Positions 6,448 to 11,804 of a stretch of DNA of 11,804 nucleotides are shown here, in pieces. The notes beneath the pieces were generated by a model. The model saw only the letters and a list, made by a program, of their open reading frames with translations. It ran no database searches and was not told the DNA's origin. The first letter of the stretch is position 1. The number at the start of each line of letters is the position of its first letter. The position numbers and the translations under genes were made by a program. Origin of the DNA: Methylomonas sp. (GTDB taxonomy: Bacteria > Pseudomonadota > Gammaproteobacteria > Methylococcales > Methylomonadaceae); NCBI GenBank assembly GCA_028688235.1, contig JAQTYP010000059.1:1-11804 (forward strand), written 5' to 3'.

Positions 6448-7701
6448 ATGAAAAATATACTAATGATCGCCTACCACTTTCCGCCGGTTCGTGTAAGTAG
6501 CGGAATACAGCGGACGCTCAAATTTGCCGCATATTTGCTCGATCATGGCTGGAATGCTCATGTCTTGACTGTAACGCCGAATGCCTACGAAAAAATCAGC
6601 GACGATCAACTGCACGAAATTCCCGCTGCCGTGACAGTCGATCGGGCGTTGACCGTCGATACCGCCAGACAGTTATCGATAAAAGGCCGCTATTTAGGCT
6701 GGATGGCTTTGCCCGATCGCTGGGTGAGCTGGTGTTTGGGAGGCACCTGGGCCGGGCTGGGCATGATCAGGCGTTTTCGGCCGCAAATCATCTGGTCGAC
6801 GTACCCTATCGCCACGGCCCACTTGCTGGGCCTGATTCTGCACCGCCTTTCCGGTATTCCCTGGGTCGCGGATTTTCGCGACTCGATGACAGAAGATAAC
6901 TATCCCGTCAATCCGCACCAGCGCCGGATTTATCGCTGGATCGAGCGGCAGACGGTTAAGCATTGTAGTCGAGCTGTGTTCACCACGCCGGGCGCCATCC
7001 GCATGTATGTCGAACGTTATCCCGAAATTCCTTCCTCGCGCTGGGCATTGATCCCGAATGGCTACGACGAGGAAAACTTTGCCCGCGCCGAGGCTTCGGC
7101 GGAATATGCGCAAGCCAAGGCTGCCAAGCGCGATTCTATTGTTTTATTGCATAGCGGAGTCCTCTATCCTTCCGAACGCGATCCGACTCAGTTTTTTGCG
7201 GCATTGGCCGAACTGAAAAAAACCGGAAAGATTGTGGCGGGGCAGGTCAGGGTGGTGTTGCGCGCCACCGGCCATGACGATTTGCATGGCCGGTTGATTG
7301 CCGAAAACGCTTTGGAGGACATTGTGTTTCTCGAGCCCGGCATAGCTTATGAAGCCGCATTGGCGGAGATGCTGACGGTAGATGGCCTGTTGGTGTTCCA
7401 GGCAGCGAACTGCAATCATCAGATTCCCGCCAAGATCTACGAATATCTCAGGGCGCGGCGACCGATTCTGGCATTGACCGATCCGTCCGGTGATACAGCA
7501 CAGGTGTTGTTCGATGCCGGCTTGCACGGCGTGGTGCCTTTGGACGATAAACAAGCCATTATCGAAAAGCTGGCAATGTTCATCGAGGACATCCGTCGGC
7601 ATCGCGCTGAAATTGCCTCGGATGCGTCAATAGCGCAGCATTCACGGCAAGCGAGGACGCAATTGCTGGCCGAGCTGCTGAACGAAATACAGGCCGGCTA
7701 G
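6448..7701 (+). CDS. GT-B glycosyltransferase, GT4-like
   Basis: A protein of 417 residues with the two-domain GT-B layout. The N-terminal domain starts I-L-M-I-A-Y-H-F-P-P followed by a Gly-containing loop (S-S-G-I-Q-R-T), typical of GT4 enzymes, and includes W-V-A-D-F-R-D (to Asp145). The C-terminal nucleotide-sugar domain has the L-L-H-S-G-V-L-Y-P strand and I-P-A-K-I-Y-E-Y-L-R-A-R-R-P with Glu332 in the sugar-nucleotide contact region. It should add one sugar to the lipid-linked polysaccharide repeat at the cytoplasmic face of the membrane; donor and acceptor cannot be predicted. The 59-base gap upstream holds no clear promoter or terminator. GC content returns to that of the flanking locus, unlike the two genes before it. 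Its stop codon overlaps the stop of the convergent decarboxylase gene by four bases. Confidence 0.88.
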   Translation: MKNILMIAYHFPPVRVSSGIQRTLKFAAYLLDHGWNAHVLTVTPNAYEKISDDQLHEIPAAVTVDRALTVDTARQLSIKGRYLGWMALPDRWVSWCLGGTWAGLGMIRRFRPQIIWSTYPIATAHLLGLILHRLSGIPWVADFRDSMTEDNYPVNPHQRRIYRWIERQTVKHCSRAVFTTPGAIRMYVERYPEIPSSRWALIPNGYDEENFARAEASAEYAQAKAAKRDSIVLLHSGVLYPSERDPTQFFAALAELKKTGKIVAGQVRVVLRATGHDDLHGRLIAENALEDIVFLEPGIAYEAALAEMLTVDGLLVFQAANCNHQIPAKIYEYLRARRPILALTDPSGDTAQVLFDAGLHGVVPLDDKQAIIEKLAMFIEDIRRHRAEIASDASIAQHSRQARTQLLAELLNEIQAG

Positions 7702-8936
7702 ACCAGCACCTCCACCGCCTCCGGCTGGCTAAGAAATCTGGCCGGACTGGCCGTGTAGCCGTAGGCGCCGGACTGATAGATCACTACTAGATCGCCGATC
7801 TCGACCTTGGGCAAGGCCATCTTGTCGGCCAGAATATCTAGCGGTGTGCATAAAGGGCCGACGATATTCACGGTTTCCAGCGCCTGACTATCCATCTTGT
7901 TGCCTATCGCGACCGGATAATTCTTGCGGATCACTTGGCCAAAATTGCCGGACGCGGCCAGATGATGGTGTAGGCCGCCATCAACGACCAGAAAGGTCTG
8001 GCCTCGGGAGACTTTCTTGTCGATCACCCGCGTCACATAAATACCGGCTTCGCCGACCAAATAACGCCCCAGTTCGACAATCACTTCCGCCTCGGGCAGG
8101 GCTTTTTCGGTTGTCGCCATTTCGGCAGCCAGCGCTTCGCCAACTTGGGCAATGTCCAGCTCTGTATCGCCGGGGAAATAGGGGATGCCGAAGCCGCCGC
8201 CGATGTTGAGTTTTAAAATTGCTGACGGGCAATGTTCGGCCAAGGCCGCGGCCAAGCGCAGGCTTTTCTGCTGGGCGTCGATGATGGCCTCGGCCTTGAG
8301 GTTTTGTGAGCCGCTGTAAATGTGAAAGCCCTGGAAGGCCAGGCCTAAGCGTTTAATTTGTTGAAGTGCCGCGGGGATGATTTCTTCGTCTATGCCAAAC
8401 TGCTTAGGACCGCCGCCCATTTTCATGCCGGAAGCTTTCAGTTCGAATGCCGGGTTGATACGCAGGGCGACCTTGGCGTTCAAGCCCATCAATTCGCATT
8501 GCTTGGCTATGGTTTGCAATTCATGCGGCGACTCTACGTTGATGGTGACGCCGGCGGCGATGGCTTGTTGCAGTTCCTGCGGTCGCTTGCCGGGGCCGGC
8601 AAAGCTGATCTGCTCGGCAGGCATGGTGGTGTCCAGCGCTACCTTCATTTCGCCTGCGGATGCCAGATCGAAGCCGTCCACCAGCGTTGCCATGTGTTGA
8701 ACGACGGCGGGCATCGGGTTGGCTTTCATCGCGTAATGGATTTTCAATTTGGCCGGCATGTGCCGGCGCAATTCGGCGACGCGCCGGGTCAGGGCTAGTC
8801 TATCGTAGGCATAAAAAGGCGTCTGGCCTACGCGCAAGGCGAGGCGGCCGAGTGGCAGATTGCCGATTACCAGTTCGCCGCTTTCGATCGGAAAAATTGT
8901 ACTGGTGGCGTGGCGGGGTGGGGTGTTTAGAGTCAT
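7698..8936 (-). CDS. PLP-dependent decarboxylase, exosortase A system-associated
   Basis: A protein of 412 residues related to diaminopimelate/ornithine decarboxylases of the alanine-racemase fold (TIGR03099-like, from memory). Visible marks are the PLP lysine in Y-A-M-K-A-N-P (Lys71), F-D-L-A-S-A-G-E (89-96), F-H-I-Y-S-G-S-Q with His205, the phosphate-binding G-G-G-F-G (246-250), E-L-G-R-Y-L-V, G-P-L-C-T-P-L-D with catalytic-type Cys363, and Q-S-G-A-Y-G-Y near the C-terminus. It should decarboxylate an amino acid or an amino-acid-derived group; the substrate is not known. Meso-diaminopimelate is unlikely given the genetic context. The gene follows the ligase with a 12-base gap and has no strong ribosome site of its own, so it is probably co-translated. 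The ligase/decarboxylase pair next to exosortase A is a recognised arrangement. Confidence 0.93.
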   Translation of the reverse strand: MTLNTPPRHATSTIFPIESGELVIGNLPLGRLALRVGQTPFYAYDRLALTRRVAELRRHMPAKLKIHYAMKANPMPAVVQHMATLVDGFDLASAGEMKVALDTTMPAEQISFAGPGKRPQELQQAIAAGVTINVESPHELQTIAKQCELMGLNAKVALRINPAFELKASGMKMGGGPKQFGIDEEIIPAALQQIKRLGLAFQGFHIYSGSQNLKAEAIIDAQQKSLRLAAALAEHCPSAILKLNIGGGFGIPYFPGDTELDIAQVGEALAAEMATTEKALPEAEVIVELGRYLVGEAGIYVTRVIDKKVSRGQTFLVVDGGLHHHLAASGNFGQVIRKNYPVAIGNKMDSQALETVNIVGPLCTPLDILADKMALPKVEIGDLVVIYQSGAYGYTASPARFLSQPEAVEVLV

Positions 8937-8948
8937 GGCGGAAACGTT

Positions 8949-10529
8949 TTAGTGTTTGAACAGATCGGCAAACTGCTGGGCCAGCTGTTTGCGGTCGATT
9001 TTGCCGTTGGGGTTGCGCGGCAGATCGTCCAGCCGTTCAATGCGGGCCGGGATCATGAAGTTGGGCAATTGCGCCTTGCAACGGTCGATCAATGTTTGCG
9101 GGTCGAAATCGTCTTGGGCGCTGACGACAACGACGACGGCCTGTCCCAGCGTGGTATGCTCGATACCTATTGCCGCCGCTTCCTTGACTAAGCCTGAGGC
9201 ATAGATTACCTCCTCGATTTCGCTGGGGCTGACCCGGTAGCCGGAGGTCTTGATCATGTCGTCCTTGCGGCCGACAAAGTATAGATAGCCTTCTTCGTCC
9301 ATCGTCACCGTGTCGCCGGACCAGACGGCGATTTCCGTCAGCGGCAGGCCGGATAGTTGGCCGGGGGCGGGTTTGAAGCGCTCGGTGGTTTTGGCCGGGT
9401 CGTTCCAATAGCCGAGGCTGACCAAGGAGCCGCGATGCACCAGTTCTCCCGGTTCGTGCGGCGCGCAGGGACTGCCGTCTTCGCGAACCACCATGATTTC
9501 GGCGTTGGGGATGGCCTTGCCCATCGAATCCGGGCGGATGTCGATTTGTTCGGGCGGCAGGTAGGTGGAGCGGAAGGCTTCGGTCAGGCCGTACATCAGG
9601 AAAAAGCGGGCGGACGGCGTTTTGGCTCGCAGTTTTTGCAGCACGGCTTTCGGCATCTTGCCGCCGGAATTGGTCATGTAGCGTAAATGACTGTCTAGGG
9701 TGTCGGGCCAAGTCAAATCCGCCAGTTGCGCCCATAAAGGCGGAACGGCCGCCAGACCGGTAATTCGATAGCGATCCAATGCGGTAATGACATCGCGAGG
9801 CAGCAGATAATCCATCAGTACGCAGGTGGCTCCCTTCAACAGGCAGGTCGTCAGTTGATTGAGGCCGTAATCGAAGCTGAAGGGTAATACGGCCAATAAT
9901 CGATCATTGGTGTCGATTTTCAGATATTCGGCTACACTTTCGGCGCCTGCGATTATGTTGCGGTGGGATAGCACTACGCCTTTGGGTTTACCCGTGCTGC
10001 CCGAGGTGTACAAAATGGCCGCCATATCGGCATCTATCGATTGGGCAAGCGGGAGGGTTGATTGACTGCCTGACGCTAAAAATGCAGGCCAGGTCAGTAT
10101 GCGCTGCGGATGATTTTGTTGCTCGGGCCCGTCTTGATCGACCAGAATGATGGTGTGCAAGTCGGTGCAGTGATGTAGGTCGTCTGCTAAACTCTGCAGT
10201 CTGGTTTTTGATGTGATTAAAATCTTGACGTTGCAATCGTTCAAGATATGAGCGACTTGAGGGGCTTTCAAGACGGGATTGACGGGAACAAAAACACCGC
10301 CTGCCATGGAGACGGCTAAAAAGCTGGTGACCGTTTCGACTTGTTTGGGTAGATAAATAGCGACTCGTTGCTGGCGTTGTAAATCAAGCGACAGCAGGGC
10401 ATTGGCCTGTTCCGAAACCAGCTGCCCGAGTTGGCTGAAACTAAGCTGTTGATTTTTAAATATCAGAGCCGCAGTGTCCTGGTGTGTATCCGGATGTTCG
10501 AGTATTAATTGATGTAAACAAGTAACCAT
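8949..10529 (-). CDS. Acyl-CoA ligase (AMP-forming), exosortase A system-associated
   Basis: A complete ANL-superfamily adenylating enzyme of 526 residues (TIGR03098-like, from memory). Motifs in order: the phosphate loop Y-T-S-G-S-T-G-K-P-K-G (174-184), M-Y-G-L-T-E (312-317), W-S-G-D (403-406), G-R-K-D-D-M-I-K (420-427), and P-N-G-K with the catalytic lysine Lys510. It should activate a carboxylic or amino acid as the adenylate and transfer it to CoA or, by inference here, to the dedicated carrier protein at 335-592. The large family is too diverse to predict the acid from sequence by eye. It is the first gene of the minus-strand operon, followed by the decarboxylase. GGAG on the minus strand (plus 10542-10545) lies 13 bases before the ATG, rather far, and a TATAAT lies just upstream. 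Confidence 0.93.
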   Translation of the reverse strand: MVTCLHQLILEHPDTHQDTAALIFKNQQLSFSQLGQLVSEQANALLSLDLQRQQRVAIYLPKQVETVTSFLAVSMAGGVFVPVNPVLKAPQVAHILNDCNVKILITSKTRLQSLADDLHHCTDLHTIILVDQDGPEQQNHPQRILTWPAFLASGSQSTLPLAQSIDADMAAILYTSGSTGKPKGVVLSHRNIIAGAESVAEYLKIDTNDRLLAVLPFSFDYGLNQLTTCLLKGATCVLMDYLLPRDVITALDRYRITGLAAVPPLWAQLADLTWPDTLDSHLRYMTNSGGKMPKAVLQKLRAKTPSARFFLMYGLTEAFRSTYLPPEQIDIRPDSMGKAIPNAEIMVVREDGSPCAPHEPGELVHRGSLVSLGYWNDPAKTTERFKPAPGQLSGLPLTEIAVWSGDTVTMDEEGYLYFVGRKDDMIKTSGYRVSPSEIEEVIYASGLVKEAAAIGIEHTTLGQAVVVVVSAQDDFDPQTLIDRCKAQLPNFMIPARIERLDDLPRNPNGKIDRKQLAQQFADLFKH

Positions 10530-10553
10530 GGGCAGAAGAAGTCTCCGAGTCGA

Positions 10554-10559
10554 ATTATA
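10554..10559 (-). promoter_or_regulatory. Possible -10 box of the ligase-decarboxylase operon
   Basis: A perfect TATAAT reads on the minus strand 25 bases before the ligase ATG. No recognisable -35 hexamer lies at 16-18 bases upstream, so it is either an activator-dependent promoter or chance in an AT-rich stretch. Confidence 0.3.
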
Positions 10560-10601
10560 ATAATGCCATCAATTTTCGGTATTTCTATTCTCTCAACTCA
10601 G

Positions 10602-10620
10602 CCTCTCTGGAAGGGAGAGG
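10602..10620. repeat. GC-rich inverted repeat (hairpin)
   Basis: The arms CCTCTC (10602-10607) and GAGAGG (10615-10620) enclose a 7-base loop. It resembles the CCCTCTCC/GGAGAGGG dispersed hairpins found between genes in many proteobacteria, perhaps a truncated copy. No T-run follows on either side, so it is unlikely to be a simple terminator. Confidence 0.4.
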
Positions 10621-10679
10621 AAGTACCAAAAGTCGAAGCGCGAAGGGATTATTAATTTATCCTAGCAAAGATTGTTCGT

Positions 10680-10716
10680 AACGCCCTAATTAATTGCCAT
10701 CATTCGGCAAGGCGTT
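10680..10716. repeat. Nested inverted repeat upstream of xrtA
   Basis: The outer arms AACGCC (10680-10685) and GGCGTT (10711-10716) enclose the inner arms TTGCC (10694-10698) and GGCAA (10706-10710). There is a 7-base loop and an 8-base AT-rich bulge on the left side only. Total pairing is 11 base pairs. It lies 130 bases before xrtA and could be a regulator-binding site or an RNA structure in the leader. Confidence 0.45.
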
Positions 10717-10830
10717 GGGTTTGGTCATGGTTGGCTGGACTGAGCGGAATCTAAGCCAATGAGTTCGCTTCGGCCGAGGTCCGGTGAACCGTTAAAGAAA
10801 CGCATGCCGAACAGATGCAATTAATATAAC

Positions 10831-10837
10831 AAAGGAG
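10831..10837 (+). promoter_or_regulatory. Ribosome binding site of xrtA
   Basis: AAAGGAG lies 8 bases before ATG 10846, a strong site. It supports this start over the adjacent in-frame TTG at 10843. Confidence 0.75.
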
Positions 10838-10845
10838 CTGGCTTG

Positions 10846-11804
10846 ATGCTGAAAACCTTAGAACTGCCTGATGTTTGGCGGAAACCCTTGATCGCTTTGC
10901 TTGCCGTATTGAGTGTGTTTGTCTGGTATTTCGGGCAAAGCTGGTTGTCTATCGTCGAAATCTGGCAGCGCTCCACTACTTATACCCATGGCTTTTTAGT
11001 GCTGCCCGCCAGCTTATGGTTGATTTGGACTCGCAAGGACGTATTGAAACAGTTGGCGCCTGTTCCCTGTTATCCGGTTTTGATGTTACTGGCGGTTTCC
11101 GGATTCCTGTGGTTGGTTGCGGTACTTAGCAAGGTGCAGGTTGTCGAGCAATTCGCCACGGTTGCCGTTCTGATTTTTGTGATATGGGCGATATTGGGTA
11201 ATCGGGTAGTCTTTAGTTTATTGTTTCCGCTGTTGTTCTTGTTTTTGATGGTACCCTTTGGGGCAGATTTCGTGCCGTATTTGATGGAATATACGGCCTC
11301 GTTTGTGGTCACCATGTTGCGGCTTACCGGCATCAGTGTTTATCGGGAAGGACTGCATTTTACGCTGACTTCCGGCCAATGGTCGGTGGTAGAAGCCTGC
11401 AGCGGAATTCGTTATCTGATCGCGTCTTTTACGTTAGGCTTGATATATTCCTACCTTAATTATTCCAGTTATTTAAAACGCGCCGCTTTCATTTTGTTGT
11501 CCGTGTTGGTGCCTATACTGGCGAACGGTGTTCGGGCCTATTTGATCGTAATGATTGGGCATTTGAGCGATATGAAATTAGCGACCGGTATCGATCACAT
11601 CATCTACGGATGGCTGTTTTTTGGTCTGGTGATGTTGTTGCTATTTTATTTGGGCTCGTTTTGGCAGGATCAGTCCGCGACTATGCCCGAGGCAGTGTCT
11701 GCTGTAGGGGCTGCGAATTCGTATCCGTCATCCGGATTCTTATACGCTGGGGTGACTACGCTTTTTTTTATCATTATCTGGCCGATGGCCGCTGATGTAT
11801 TAAA
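10846..11804 (+). CDS. xrtA: Exosortase A (3' end outside window)
   Basis: The frame is open from ATG 10846 to the window edge, giving 319 residues. It is a polytopic inner-membrane protein with about eight hydrophobic segments. The transpeptidase-like catalytic set is visible: V-V-E-A-C-S-G-I-R with Cys185, N-G-V-R-A-Y with Arg230, and G-I-D-H-I-I-Y-G-W with His251. The early T-Y-T-H-G-F motif near residue 50 is also typical. Exosortases cut and probably transfer PEP-CTERM proteins at the membrane, in step with exopolysaccharide production. The visible part passes the catalytic core and enters what is often a linker to an EpsI-like domain in this family, but whether that domain follows cannot be seen. 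The gene is divergent from the ligase operon. The neighbours, all exosortase A-type accessory genes, support class A rather than another exosortase class. Confidence 0.95.
   Translation, partial: MLKTLELPDVWRKPLIALLAVLSVFVWYFGQSWLSIVEIWQRSTTYTHGFLVLPASLWLIWTRKDVLKQLAPVPCYPVLMLLAVSGFLWLVAVLSKVQVVEQFATVAVLIFVIWAILGNRVVFSLLFPLLFLFLMVPFGADFVPYLMEYTASFVVTMLRLTGISVYREGLHFTLTSGQWSVVEACSGIRYLIASFTLGLIYSYLNYSSYLKRAAFILLSVLVPILANGVRAYLIVMIGHLSDMKLATGIDHIIYGWLFFGLVMLLLFYLGSFWQDQSATMPEAVSAVGAANSYPSSGFLYAGVTTLFFIIIWPMAADVL

Larger units (their letters stand above)
10530..10845. other. Divergent intergenic region between the ligase and xrtA
   Basis: A stretch of 316 bases without a credible protein gene. 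It holds a TATAAT on the minus strand near the ligase start, a GC-rich hairpin at 10602-10620, a nested inverted repeat at 10680-10716 and the xrtA ribosome site. No convincing -35/-10 pair for xrtA was seen. The control signals for both directions presumably lie here. Confidence 0.6.

Noticed and set aside
7844..8960. Long plus-strand open frames opposite the decarboxylase
   Set aside because: They are Arg/Gly/Pro-rich antisense shadows of a clearly real gene with intact catalytic motifs.
9037..9735. 232-residue minus-strand frame inside the ligase
   Set aside because: It is a different-frame shadow of the ligase with low-complexity Arg/Pro composition and no domain.
11070..11795. Other open frames across the right end (minus 11070-11333, plus 11610-11795)
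   Set aside because: Both lie inside xrtA, whose reading frame carries the Cys-Arg-His catalytic residues.

Overview
The window looks like part of an exopolysaccharide/exosortase A (PEP-CTERM sorting) locus of a Gram-negative bacterium. A gammaproteobacterial methanotroph (Methylococcales) is my best guess, from the gene set and protein style; this is an inference, with no rRNA or housekeeping marker to test it. The key evidence is a co-located set known from exosortase A genomes: an acyl carrier protein, the paired 'hydrolase 1' and 'hydrolase 2' alpha/beta-hydrolase-fold proteins, a PLP-dependent decarboxylase, an AMP-forming acyl-CoA ligase, and exosortase A (xrtA) itself, which runs off the right edge.

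Layout. (1) 1-3503, plus strand: a compact run with short gaps and overlaps. It holds the C-terminal end of a GNAT-type acyltransferase, an acyl carrier protein, a Uma2-family nuclease-like protein, hydrolase 2, a second Uma2 protein and hydrolase 1. The two Uma2 genes sit between members of the exosortase-associated module and overlap or closely abut their neighbours. (2) 3504-6388, plus strand: an AT-richer pair, an AlgI-like MBOAT membrane O-acyltransferase and a membrane-anchored SGNH-like periplasmic partner, probably an exopolysaccharide acylation pair acquired separately. (3) 6448-7701, plus strand: a GT4-type glycosyltransferase, whose stop codon overlaps that of the convergent gene inside one CTAG. 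(4) 7698-10529, minus strand: the decarboxylase preceded by the acyl-CoA ligase, probably one operon transcribed ligase first. (5) 10530-10845: a 316-base divergent intergenic region with two inverted repeats and a possible -10 box for the ligase. (6) 10846-11804, plus strand: xrtA, with the Cys-Arg-His catalytic set visible; its 3' end lies outside the window.

Working together (inference): the ligase could activate an acid and load it on the carrier protein. The decarboxylase, GNAT enzyme and hydrolases could modify or release that group. The glycosyltransferase and the MBOAT/SGNH pair would build and acylate the surface polysaccharide, while XrtA processes PEP-CTERM proteins exported into it. 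The chemistry of the ligase/carrier/decarboxylase/hydrolase set is, as far as I know, unestablished, and is the most interesting open question here, followed by why two Uma2 genes are threaded through the module.
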